This document shows positions 30,940 through 39,307 of a stretch of 59,869 nt of DNA, piece after piece; the first letter of the stretch is position 1, and each line of letters opens with the position of its first letter. Made by a program: the position numbers and the translations under genes. The DNA is from Planctomycetota bacterium (GTDB lineage Bacteria; Planctomycetota; UBA1135; GCA-002686595), in assembly GCA_026692665.1 (NCBI GenBank), contig JAPLOF010000052.1, positions 1 through 59,869 on the forward strand. Direction: 5' to 3'. The notes under the pieces are model-generated. The model had not been told where the DNA came from, ran no database searches, and worked only from the letters and a program-made list of their open reading frames with translations.

Positions 30940-32697
30940 ATGAAGATCCTCGGCCTCCAGGCCTTCTACTACAACCACGCCGCCGCGCTCGTCTCGGACG
31001 GCAAGTTGAGCTTCTTCATCGAGGAGGAGAAGGTCAACCGCATCAAGTCGCAGCGCGACGGGTTCCCCGTCGAGACCATCCGCGCGGCGCTCGAGCACGA
31101 GAAGATCGGGCTCGAGGACGTCGACGAGATCGCCTACCCGTGCGCGCCCTGGTCGTACTCGATGAACCTCGTCAAGTACGGCGTCGGCTCGGTACTGGGC
31201 TCGTTCACGCGGTTCGGCTGGCCTCCGGAGCCGCCGATCGGACGTGTCGACCTGACGCAGGACCGGATCCTGACGACGCTGCAGTTCACGCCGCCGTTCC
31301 TGCCGAAGCTCATCCGCCAGAACATCCGGTTCGGACGAATCCCGGGCCGCATCCCGAAGATCTCGTACGTCCCGCACCACCGCGCTCACGCGGCCAGCGC
31401 GTTCTACTCGTCGGGCTGGGAAGAGGCCGCGATCGTCATCATCGACGGCAGCGGCGAGACGGAGTCGACGACGATCTGGCACGGGCGCGGCCTCGACATC
31501 AAGCGCCTCGAGAAGATCAGCTTCCCGAACTCGCTGGGCGAGTTCTACGCGGCGTTCACCGAGTTCTGCGGCTTCGACACCTACAGCCAGGAGGGCAAGC
31601 TGATGGGCCTCGCGGCCTACGGCGGGCCCGATCCCGAGATCCAGGCGCTGATGTCGAAGGTGTTCCGCGTGGGCGCGGAGAGCTACCAGGTCGACGCGCG
31701 CTACACGATCGACGGACCGCACAGCTACGGCTACGCCTTCAGCGACTCGCTCGTCGAACTGTTCGGCATGCCGCGCCCGAGGAACGGCGAGATCACCCAG
31801 CGCCACAAGAACATCGCCTGGGCCGCGCAGGACATTCTCGAGCGCGGCGCGACCGAGATCGTGAAGAAGGCCGTGCGCCTGACGGGCTGCCGGAAGCTGT
31901 GCATGTCGGGCGGGGTCGCCATGAACTGCAAGCTGAACGGCGCCGTCCTGCACAGCGGAGTCGTCGACGACCTCTACGTTCTGCCGGCCTCGAACGACGC
32001 GGGAGTCGCGCTCGGAGCGGCGATGGAGCGCACGCGCCAACTGGGCGTGGATCCGCGGTTCCAGCTCCGGCACGCCTACTACGGCCCTTCGTTCGACGAC
32101 GAGCAGATCGAGAAGGACCTGAAGATCGTCAAGGTCCCCTACGAGCGCATCGACCGGTCGAACCTCTCCGGGATCGCCGACCTCCTGATCGCGAAGAACG
32201 TGCTGGGCCTCTACACGGGCCGCGGCGAGTTCGGCGCGCGGGCGCTCGGGGCGCGCTCCATCATCGCCGACCCGCGGCACCCCGACATGCTCGACATCGT
32301 CAACCGGACGGTGAAGTTCCGCGAGGGCTGGCGGCCGTTCGCGCCCGTGATCCTGGAGGGCCACGAGAAGGATTGGTTCGTCGACGGGCGCGTGTCGCGC
32401 TACATGATGAAGGCGTTCCAGGTGCGCCCCGAGAAGGCCGCCGCGATCCCGGCGGTCGTGCACGTGGACGGCACGTGTCGCCCGCAGTCGATCTCGCGCG
32501 ACGTGAACCCGCTCTACTTCGACATCGTCGAGGCCTGCTACAAGAAGACGGGCGTGCCGATCCTGCTCAATACCTCGTTCAACGTCCGCAACGAGCCGAT
32601 CGTCAGCCGCCCCATCGAGGCGTTGCGCTGTTACATGGGAACCGGCATGGACGCGCTCGTGATCGGTTCGTTCCTGCTCAGGAAGTCCGGCTACTGA
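30940..32697 (+). CDS. Carbamoyltransferase, NodU/CmcH family
   Basis: The 585-aa protein matches O-carbamoyltransferases that use carbamoyl phosphate and ATP to carbamoylate sugars or secondary metabolites. The N-terminal Kae1-like domain shows KILGLQAFYYNHAAALV and the metal-binding YVPHHRAHAASAFYSSG, then AIVIIDGSGETESTTIW. CMSGGVAMNCKLNG, YTGRGEFGARALGARSIIADPR and ILLNTSFNVRNEPIV complete the C-terminal part. The length fits the family. It is followed after 38 bp by a methyltransferase gene, probably co-transcribed. The acceptor could be a glycan, given the sugar genes 5 kb downstream, or a small metabolite. Confidence 0.93.
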   Translation: MKILGLQAFYYNHAAALVSDGKLSFFIEEEKVNRIKSQRDGFPVETIRAALEHEKIGLEDVDEIAYPCAPWSYSMNLVKYGVGSVLGSFTRFGWPPEPPIGRVDLTQDRILTTLQFTPPFLPKLIRQNIRFGRIPGRIPKISYVPHHRAHAASAFYSSGWEEAAIVIIDGSGETESTTIWHGRGLDIKRLEKISFPNSLGEFYAAFTEFCGFDTYSQEGKLMGLAAYGGPDPEIQALMSKVFRVGAESYQVDARYTIDGPHSYGYAFSDSLVELFGMPRPRNGEITQRHKNIAWAAQDILERGATEIVKKAVRLTGCRKLCMSGGVAMNCKLNGAVLHSGVVDDLYVLPASNDAGVALGAAMERTRQLGVDPRFQLRHAYYGPSFDDEQIEKDLKIVKVPYERIDRSNLSGIADLLIAKNVLGLYTGRGEFGARALGARSIIADPRHPDMLDIVNRTVKFREGWRPFAPVILEGHEKDWFVDGRVSRYMMKAFQVRPEKAAAIPAVVHVDGTCRPQSISRDVNPLYFDIVEACYKKTGVPILLNTSFNVRNEPIVSRPIEALRCYMGTGMDALVIGSFLLRKSGY

Positions 32698-32735
32698 ACC
32701 CGCCGACGACCGCGTCGCACAAGGAGCTATCGAGC

Positions 32736-33401
32736 ATGGCCGGAATGTCCCTCGTCCAAGCTGTCGCCATGAAGGTGTACAGCTCGAAGTTCATCGCGAA
32801 GCGCCTGTTCGGCATCGACTTCCCGGCGCTGGGCCCGAAGGACTACTACTTCGACATCTCGACGCACGTCGTGGTGCGCGAGGTCGCGAAGCGCATCGGG
32901 CCGAAGAACCACCTGTGCGACCTGGGTACCGGGTCGTTCGGAGTCATCGGCCTGTCGCTGTGGAAGAAGACGGGCTGCAAGGTCACGTGCGTGGACGTCA
33001 ACCCCGAACTCGCCGCGTCGACGCGCAAGAACATCGCGCTGAACAAGGCGCCCATCGAGGTCATCGACTCGAGCTTCTTCACGAACGTCAAGGTCCCCTT
33101 CGACGTCGTGACGTTCAACCCGCCCTACATCACCACGTCCGCGGGCAAGGACCTCGGCATCGAGTCGCGCCCCGCGCAGTGGGACGGCGGCGAGGACGGC
33201 ATGCAGGTCGTCCGCCCCTTCCTGAAGGCCGTCGCCGAGCGCCAGAACCCGGTCCAGGTCTACCTGGCGATGAACACGCTCTTCGTGAAGGGCGACGCGG
33301 TGCGCGCGCTCGTCGCGAAGGAGCCGGGCCTCGAGTACCAGGAGACGATCCGCTGCCGCTTCCTGCCGATCGAGCTGCACGTGATGAGGAACCGGCGCTG
33401 A
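32736..33401 (+). CDS. SAM-dependent methyltransferase with NPPY motif
   Basis: The 221-aa class I methyltransferase has motif I CDLGTGSFGVIGLSLW, the acidic strand end TCVDVNPELAAST and motif IV FNPPYITT. The N-P-P-Y tetrapeptide is typical of enzymes that methylate planar nitrogens, such as glutamine side chains (PrmC) or adenine/cytosine bases. It is shorter than PrmC and lacks its N-terminal domain. The ATG at 32736 has AAGGAG 10 nt upstream. It follows the carbamoyltransferase, and the two may modify the same product. Confidence 0.85.
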   Translation: MAGMSLVQAVAMKVYSSKFIAKRLFGIDFPALGPKDYYFDISTHVVVREVAKRIGPKNHLCDLGTGSFGVIGLSLWKKTGCKVTCVDVNPELAASTRKNIALNKAPIEVIDSSFFTNVKVPFDVVTFNPPYITTSAGKDLGIESRPAQWDGGEDGMQVVRPFLKAVAERQNPVQVYLAMNTLFVKGDAVRALVAKEPGLEYQETIRCRFLPIELHVMRNRR

Positions 33402-33893
33402 TCAGCAGGTCGGCGCCGGATCCGTGACCCGTCGGCCCGCCTCGACCCACTCCTTCAGGCAGCGCTCGAACAGGAAACGCCAACCGGCGTCGAGGCTCGC
33501 GTTCGTGCCGGCGCCGGCCGCGCCCCAGGTCGTCTGCTGGAAGCGCAGGACGGTCCCGCCGTCGCGAGCCTCGAGCCGCCAGGTGGTGAGGAGGCTCGCG
33601 GGTCCGCCGAACGGCGCGTCGAGGACGCCGCTGACCTGCAGGAACTCGGCCGTGCGCACGCCGATCACCGTGCCCCACAAGAGCCCCTGTCCTCCGCCGC
33701 CGTCCTCCCACATCCGGCCGCCGATCCAGGCCTCGATGTGGAAGCTGCGCGGTTCGCCGCCGACGTAGAACTCGGAGTGCCACCACGAACTCGTCTCCCG
33801 TACGAGTGCGTTCCACACGCGCTCGGGCGGCGCGCCGATGCGAACTTCCTGCAGGATCTCGTGGACCTCGAAGGTCCTCTTCGCAGCCGCCAT
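33402..33893 (-). CDS. SRPBCC/AHSA1-domain protein
   Basis: The 163-aa protein has the START-like AHSA1 layout: EVHEILQEVRIGAPPERVWNALV, a beta-rich middle (WRLEARDGGTVLRFQQTTWG) and a C-terminal helix (LFERCLKEWVEAGRRV). Proteins of this group bind hydrophobic ligands and are often paired with an ArsR regulator, as here. The start ATG lies one nucleotide after the ArsR stop codon, so the two are coupled. It ends back-to-back with the methyltransferase stop (33401/33402). Confidence 0.88.
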   Translation of the reverse strand: MAAAKRTFEVHEILQEVRIGAPPERVWNALVRETSSWWHSEFYVGGEPRSFHIEAWIGGRMWEDGGGGQGLLWGTVIGVRTAEFLQVSGVLDAPFGGPASLLTTWRLEARDGGTVLRFQQTTWGAAGAGTNASLDAGWRFLFERCLKEWVEAGRRVTDPAPTC

Positions 33894-33894
33894 C

Positions 33895-34239
33895 TCAGTC
33901 GTCCTCGCGCTCCGCCGCCTTCTTGATCCGCAGCAACGCGTCGGCGGGGGCCGCGTCGAAGGGGCGGATCCAGCGGCGGTAGAGCTCGCGGATCGGCACG
34001 GGATTCAGGTGATTCCAACGCTCGCGTCCGCGCCGTTCGACGAGCACGAGCCCGGCATCGACGAGCACTTCGAGGTGCTTCATGACCGCGAAGCGCGTCA
34101 TGTCGAAGCGCGCGGCCAAATCGCCCGTCGTGCGCGGCTCCGCGCGCAGGAGGTCGAGGATGCGCCGCCGCGTCGGGTCGGCCAGCGCCCGCCAGACCCC
34201 GTTCGAGAGCGACTCGACCGGTTGGGTTGCGGCCTTCAT
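33895..34239 (-). CDS. ArsR-family transcriptional regulator
   Basis: The 114-aa winged-helix protein shows VWRALADPTRRRILDLLRAEPRTTGDLAARFDMTRFAVMKHLEVLVDAGLVLVERRGRERW in separate matching blocks. These are typical of ArsR-like repressors linked to SRPBCC proteins; it has no CxC metal site, so it is probably not a metal sensor. A palindrome sits directly before its ATG (34240-34255), the likely operator for autoregulation. The downstream SRPBCC gene is in the same operon. Confidence 0.93.
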   Translation of the reverse strand: MKAATQPVESLSNGVWRALADPTRRRILDLLRAEPRTTGDLAARFDMTRFAVMKHLEVLVDAGLVLVERRGRERWNHLNPVPIRELYRRWIRPFDAAPADALLRIKKAAEREDD

Positions 34240-34255
34240 GTGACCGTATGGTCAC
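34240..34255. promoter_or_regulatory. Palindromic operator for the ArsR regulator
   Basis: GTGACC (34240-34245) and GGTCAC (34250-34255) are an exact inverted repeat around GTAT. It abuts the ArsR start codon, where a Shine-Dalgarno would normally lie, so the transcript is likely leaderless and repression acts at the transcription start. Confidence 0.6.
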
Positions 34256-34370
34256 CTGATGACGAGCGGGTGTCCAGCCACGCTCGACGGAATCCCGCGA
34301 TCGCGGAGCCGATCGCCCCACGTCGGGGGTTGCGTCGCGCGCGCGCCATCCGGAGGATCCTGCCGCGCGC

Positions 34371-37300
34371 ATGTGGATCGCCGTCCTACCGTTCCTCGCC
34401 GCCGGCCTCGGCGGTTCGAGCCTTCGCGGCCAAGCGCCCGAGGAAACGGTTCGAACGAGCGTGCCCCCGGGCTTCGCCTTCGAGCGCGCCTCGGTCCGCG
34501 AGGGCTCGTTCCTCGCCCTGTGTTTCGACGGTCAGGGCCGCGCGATCGTGGGTGCCGAAGGGGGGCCGATCCTCCGACTGTCCGACGAGGACGGCGACGG
34601 CCTCTTCGAGCGCGACGAGGTCTTCCAGGCCGAGCTCTTCGACTGCCAGGGCCTCGCGTGGCGTGCGGACCTCACCTTTGCCGTCGCGCGCCGCGGCGAT
34701 CGAGCCGGGGTCTGGCGCATCGAGCGCGAAGGGGCTCCGGAGCTCCTCGTGCCCCTCACTTCCCATACCGAACACGGCGCGCACGGCCTCGCCTTCGCGC
34801 CCGACGGAGCGCTGGTCCTCGCCTGCGGCAACGAATCCTCGATCGACACGCCGCCGACCGGGGGCATGACGCTCGAGCACGCCCTGGATGGCGACCTCTT
34901 GCCGACGCTCCCCGATCCGCTCGGCGTCGGCTCCTCGACGCGCATCCCGTACGGATTCGTCGCGCGCATCGATCCCGCGAGCGGCGCGTGGGGCTACCAC
35001 TCGATCGGATTCAGGAACCACTACGACCTGGCCTTCGATCGCGAGGGTGATCTCTTCACCGTCGATTCCGACATGGAGTACGACGAGGGCCTGCCCTGGT
35101 ACCGGCCGGTGCGCGCGCTGCACGCCCGTTTCGGCATCGACTACGGATTCCGGCGCGGATCCGCCGTGTGGAGCGTGGATCGTCCCGACCGCGGCGGGGC
35201 GATGGCCGAAGCCGGGCGCGGCTCCCCCACGGGCGTCGCGTTCGGACATGCGTCGCAGTTCCCGGAACGGTGGCGCGAGGCGCTCTACTGCGGCGATTGG
35301 TCGCGCGGCCGGATCCTGGCGTTCGAGTTGGAGCCACGCGGCGCGAGCTACACGGCCCGCGTCGAGGAGTTCGCGGATGGACCGGGATGCGCTTCCGTCA
35401 CCGACCTGTGCGTCGGGCCGGACGGCGCCTTGTACCTGCTGCGCGGCGGACGCGGACTCGCGGGCCCCATGCAGCGCATCGCGTGGCGCGGATCGGAGGC
35501 CGTGGCGTCCACGCCCAGGCCTCCGGTGAAGATCTTGCCGGCCAGTGCCGAGCACGTCGGAGAGCCGCAGGCCTCCTGGTTCGAGCAGCGCGACGGATCG
35601 CCGGCCGCCGAGCGCGCACTGCGACGCGTGTGCGAGGACCTCGCGCAGCAACCCGCCCTGCTTGCCCGATTCGCGGGTCAGCTCGCGGGGCTCCTGACCG
35701 ACGACGACCTCGCTCTGGCGCAGGCCGTGCGAGCCGCCCTCGCGCGGCTCGAACCGGACGCGCGGCACTCGCTCGGGCGCGAAATGGCGGAGTCGAGTTC
35801 CGCCTCGATCGCCGCGCAGGGGTTCCTCCTGCTCGCGACCGCGACGGAGGCTCCCTTCGCGCGGCCGGACATCGAGCGCGCGCTCGACCTGGCACGAGCC
35901 CAGCCCGCGGCCGCAGGGACGCTGCTCGTCGCGCTCGCCGTCGCCGCGCAGCGCGGCGCGTTTCCGCCCGCGGAACTGCGCGCCGTGCTCGATGCGCACG
36001 CCCCAGACGGACTCCGCGCTCCGGGCGACGAGCGCGCGCAGCGGGCCGCGGACGAGCTCGAAGCGCATGCCGGCGGAGCACCCGCCATCTCCCGATTCCT
36101 CGCGCGCGCCGAGACCGCCGCGCGGCCGGTCGACGCGATCCGCGCGGCACAGCTCGCGACCTCGGCCACGGGCTGGGGCAAGGAGAGCCTGGCGCGATTC
36201 CTCGCCTGGTACGAGACGACCCGTGCCTGGACGGGCGGCGCGAACTTCCGCGGCTACCTGGAGCAGATGCGGGACCGCGCGAGCGCGGACGCCACGAGCA
36301 CCGCCGAGCTGCTCTGCGACGACTCCGTGTGCGAGGCATTGCCCCCGGCTGCGCTGGCTTTCGCGCTGCGCCGCGTGGCGTCGATCGAGCCGGCTCGGCG
36401 CGCGGAGCTGCGCGTGCGCACCGACGACATCGCTCCGCGATTCACGCTGCTCTCCGAGCGTCAGGCCGGCCTCGTCGCCGGCGACGCACGCCGCGCTGTC
36501 ATCGCCGAGATCACGGGATCGCGCGACGAACCCGTGCTCGACTGGCTGGTCGAGCGTCTCCGCGCCAGCGAGGAAGAGCGCGGGCTCGCGCTGATCGCGT
36601 TGGCGCGCGCGGGCAGGGTCCAGGACGTTCCGCGGTTCGTGTCCGGCCTCGACTCGCCCGAGTTCGGCGTCCCGAAGGCCTGCGCGGACGCGCTCATGGC
36701 CCTGCCGGAACCGCCGGAGGACGTCGCGATCTGGGCGCGTGTGCTCGACCGGGCCCGTGCGCTGGGCTACCCGCGCGGATGGCCGGCCCTGCGCGTGCTC
36801 GCTCATTGGCTCGGCCTGCCGAAGCCCGATCCGGATCCGGCCCGCTTCGACGAGACCTGGCGCCGGATCCAGGCCGCGGTTCGAGCACGTTTTCCCGCCA
36901 TTTCCGAGGCCTCGAAGCCCGCTCCGCGTCCGGCGTACGAACCCGAGCGGTTGCGGCGGTTCCTGCTCGAGTCGGCGTCGCGTCCGGCCTCGAGCGCCGC
37001 GGGCGCGCGCGTCTTCGCCCGCGCCACCTGCTCGAGCTGCCACACCATCGGGGGGCGCGCGCTCGTCGCCGAGCTCTCCAAGGGCGCGTCGGGGCCGGAC
37101 CTCGGCGGGGTGTCGAAGCGCCTGCGCGGCGGCGAGCTCTTCGACGCCCTCGCGCGGCCGTCGCTCGCGATCTCGGACCAGTACCGCACGCTCGTGGTCG
37201 AGACGCGCGATGGGCTGCGATACGAGGGCCGCCCGCACCGCGACGACGCGCGCGGCATCGCGCTCGTCGAAAGCGACGGCCGGGCCGTGGAGATCGCGAC

Positions 37301-37967
37301 CGAGGACATCCTGGCGCGACGCGTGTCGACGGTCTCGCCGATGCCCGAGGGCCTGCTCGCGCCGCTCACGTACGAGGAAGTGCGCGACCTCCTCGCGTTC
37401 CTGGCATCGGACGGCGAGGCCGGCGACGAAACGGAACCCTGGGAGCCGCTGTTCGGTCCGGCGCTCGAGCCCGACTGGGCCGGGGGAGCTCTGTTCACCC
37501 TGGAGGACGGCGTGCTCGTCGGTCGTGCGTCGCGCCTCGCCGCGCCGGCGTACCTGGTCTCCGGAAAGACCGCGACCGACTTCGAAGTCGAGTTCGACGT
37601 GCTGCTCACGCGCGGAGGGAACAGCGGCCTCCAGTACCGGTCCACCGTCGAGCCCGACGGTCGCGAGCCGGTCGGCTACCAGGCCGACATCGGGCAGTTC
37701 TACTGGGGCTCGCTCTACGCCAGCGACGGCCGCGGCCTGCTCCACGAAGCCGATCCGCGCACCCAGCGCGCCACGGTCGACTTCGAAGGTTGGAACCACT
37801 ACTTCGTGCGCGTCGTGGGCGATCGGCACGTCATCGAGGTCAACGGCCGGGTCCTGACCGACGTGCACGACGCGCGGCACGGCGCGGGACGGTTCGCCTG
37901 GCAACTGCACGAGGGGCTCGAGATGGAGGTGCGTGTGGCCAACGCACGGGTGCGCAACCTGCGCTGA
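34371..37967 (+). CDS. PVC-type propeller / CxxCH haem / DUF1080 protein
   Basis: The 1198-aa exported protein has a short signal (AVLPFLAAGLGG). A beta-propeller region (about 30-380; FALCFDGQGRAIVG-like blades, GIDYGFRRGSAVWSVDRP, LYCGDWSRGRILAFEL) is followed by a long alanine-rich helical part (about 390-850, HEAT-like). A cytochrome c-like domain has CSSCH at residues 887-891, and a C-terminal jelly-roll matches DUF1080/3-keto-disaccharide hydrolases (GNSGLQYRST, GYQADIGQFYWGSLY, VEFDVLL, WNHYFVRVVGDRHVIEVNG). Proteins with this order are a hallmark of Planctomycetes and Verrucomicrobia and are thought to act in the periplasm on sugars by electron transfer. The segment GGRALVAELSKGASGPDLGG follows the haem site. 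It is a single gene with no clear operon partner. Confidence 0.9.
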   Translation: MWIAVLPFLAAGLGGSSLRGQAPEETVRTSVPPGFAFERASVREGSFLALCFDGQGRAIVGAEGGPILRLSDEDGDGLFERDEVFQAELFDCQGLAWRADLTFAVARRGDRAGVWRIEREGAPELLVPLTSHTEHGAHGLAFAPDGALVLACGNESSIDTPPTGGMTLEHALDGDLLPTLPDPLGVGSSTRIPYGFVARIDPASGAWGYHSIGFRNHYDLAFDREGDLFTVDSDMEYDEGLPWYRPVRALHARFGIDYGFRRGSAVWSVDRPDRGGAMAEAGRGSPTGVAFGHASQFPERWREALYCGDWSRGRILAFELEPRGASYTARVEEFADGPGCASVTDLCVGPDGALYLLRGGRGLAGPMQRIAWRGSEAVASTPRPPVKILPASAEHVGEPQASWFEQRDGSPAAERALRRVCEDLAQQPALLARFAGQLAGLLTDDDLALAQAVRAALARLEPDARHSLGREMAESSSASIAAQGFLLLATATEAPFARPDIERALDLARAQPAAAGTLLVALAVAAQRGAFPPAELRAVLDAHAPDGLRAPGDERAQRAADELEAHAGGAPAISRFLARAETAARPVDAIRAAQLATSATGWGKESLARFLAWYETTRAWTGGANFRGYLEQMRDRASADATSTAELLCDDSVCEALPPAALAFALRRVASIEPARRAELRVRTDDIAPRFTLLSERQAGLVAGDARRAVIAEITGSRDEPVLDWLVERLRASEEERGLALIALARAGRVQDVPRFVSGLDSPEFGVPKACADALMALPEPPEDVAIWARVLDRARALGYPRGWPALRVLAHWLGLPKPDPDPARFDETWRRIQAAVRARFPAISEASKPAPRPAYEPERLRRFLLESASRPASSAAGARVFARATCSSCHTIGGRALVAELSKGASGPDLGGVSKRLRGGELFDALARPSLAISDQYRTLVVETRDGLRYEGRPHRDDARGIALVESDGRAVEIATEDILARRVSTVSPMPEGLLAPLTYEEVRDLLAFLASDGEAGDETEPWEPLFGPALEPDWAGGALFTLEDGVLVGRASRLAAPAYLVSGKTATDFEVEFDVLLTRGGNSGLQYRSTVEPDGREPVGYQADIGQFYWGSLYASDGRGLLHEADPRTQRATVDFEGWNHYFVRVVGDRHVIEVNGRVLTDVHDARHGAGRFAWQLHEGLEMEVRVANARVRNLR

Positions 37968-38062
37968 CGCACCGCCCTGCGGTTCCCGTGGGGCAGCAGC
38001 GCCCCCCCGGCCCCTCGGAATTCCTGGCCGGAACTGGCCGCCCGACCCATCGGGGGGGACGT

Positions 38063-38068
38063 TATGCT
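38063..38068 (+). promoter_or_regulatory. Candidate -10 hexamer TATGCT for the sugar-nucleotide dehydrogenase
   Basis: TATGCT lies 51 nt before the ATG at 38120 in the 152-bp gap after the PVC-type gene. Confidence 0.28.
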
Positions 38069-38119
38069 GTTCGCCTTCATTTCCGGGCAGCCACCTCCCC
38101 ACAGCGTCCCCCCTCTTCC

Positions 38120-39307
38120 ATGACCGACATCGTCATCATCGGTGGCTGCGGCCACGTCGGCCTGCCTCTCGGCATGTCCTTCGCCAAGGCCGGCAAGAAG
38201 GTCGTGGCCATGGACCTCGACGCCCGGAAGGTCGCCGAGACGAACGCGGGCCGGATGCCGTTCCTGGACAACGGGGCCGACGAGCTCCTGCCCAAGGTCC
38301 TGAAGTCGGGCAACTTCCGCTGCACGACGGATCCGGGCGTGATCCGCGAGGCGGACGTGGTCGTCACGGTCGTCGGCACCCCGCTCGACGAGCACCTGAA
38401 CCCGCGCTTCGACGTCTACAAGGACCTGATCGAGGCCGACAGCACGCACCTGCGTGACGGGCAGCTGCTCGTCCTGCGCAGCACCGTCTATCCCGGGACG
38501 ACGGACCGGGTCGCGCGCACCTTGGAGCGCGAGGGCCTCAAGATCGACGTCGCCTTCTGCCCCGAGCGCGTGGCCGAGGGCGTGGCCCTCGAGGAGATCG
38601 CGGCCCTGCCGCAGATCGTTTCCGGAGTCACGAAGCGCGCCGAGGAGCGCGCGTCGGAGCTGTTCAAGCTCCTGACCGACACGGTCATCGTGCTGCCGCC
38701 GCTCGGGGCGGAACTGGCGAAGCTCTACAACAACACGTTCCGCTACATCCAGTTCGCGGTCGCCAACCAGTTCTACATGATCGCGAACGACTACGGCGTC
38801 GACTTCTACGACGTCCACCGCGCGATGACCGAGCGCTATCCGCGCGCCAAGGGCTTCCCGAAGCCCGGTTTCGCCGCGGGCCCGTGCCTGTTCAAGGACA
38901 CGATGCAGCTCAGCTGCTTCAACCAGAACGCGTTCTTCCTCGGCCACGCGGCGATGCTCGTGAACGAAGGGCTGCCCAACTACATCGTGCGCCGCGCGTC
39001 GCAGCGCTGGGACCTGCGCGACCGCACGGTCGCCATCCTGGGCATGACGTTCAAGGGCGACTCGGACGACCCGCGCGACTCGCTGTCGTTCAAGCTCAAG
39101 AAGAGCCTCGAAGTCGAAGCGCGCCACGTGCTGTGCTCCGACCCGTACATGGAGCACCCGTCGTTCACGCCGATCGACGAAGCCGTGAAACGCGCCAGCA
39201 TCGTGTTCATCGGCGCGCCGCACACCCCCTACAAGACCTACGACTTCGGCGACAAGCAGGTCGTCGACGTCTGGAACATCACCAAGACGGGAATGAGCAT
39301 CCTGTGA
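38120..39307 (+). CDS. UDP-glucose/GDP-mannose dehydrogenase family protein (WecC-like)
   Basis: The 395-aa NAD-dependent enzyme oxidises the C6 alcohol of a nucleotide sugar in two steps. It has the NAD-binding DIVIIGGCGHVGLPLG, VVGTPLDEHLNPRFD, LRSTVYPGTTDRV, FCPERVAEG, AKLYNNTFRYIQFAVANQ and the catalytic cysteine in FAAGPCLFKDT (Cys256), with MTFKGDSDDPRDS near the end. These features resemble UDP-N-acetylmannosamine dehydrogenases more than Ugd. The ATG at 38120 is the first residue of the fold. Its TGA overlaps the epimerase GTG (GTGA), so both are coupled. The product is probably a uronic acid sugar for a surface glycan. Confidence 0.92.
   Translation: MTDIVIIGGCGHVGLPLGMSFAKAGKKVVAMDLDARKVAETNAGRMPFLDNGADELLPKVLKSGNFRCTTDPGVIREADVVVTVVGTPLDEHLNPRFDVYKDLIEADSTHLRDGQLLVLRSTVYPGTTDRVARTLEREGLKIDVAFCPERVAEGVALEEIAALPQIVSGVTKRAEERASELFKLLTDTVIVLPPLGAELAKLYNNTFRYIQFAVANQFYMIANDYGVDFYDVHRAMTERYPRAKGFPKPGFAAGPCLFKDTMQLSCFNQNAFFLGHAAMLVNEGLPNYIVRRASQRWDLRDRTVAILGMTFKGDSDDPRDSLSFKLKKSLEVEARHVLCSDPYMEHPSFTPIDEAVKRASIVFIGAPHTPYKTYDFGDKQVVDVWNITKTGMSIL

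Noticed and set aside
31140..32735. Extended frame in front of the NPPY methyltransferase
   Set aside because: It overlaps the carbamoyltransferase in another frame and has no domain; the ATG at 32736 with AAGGAG is the real start.
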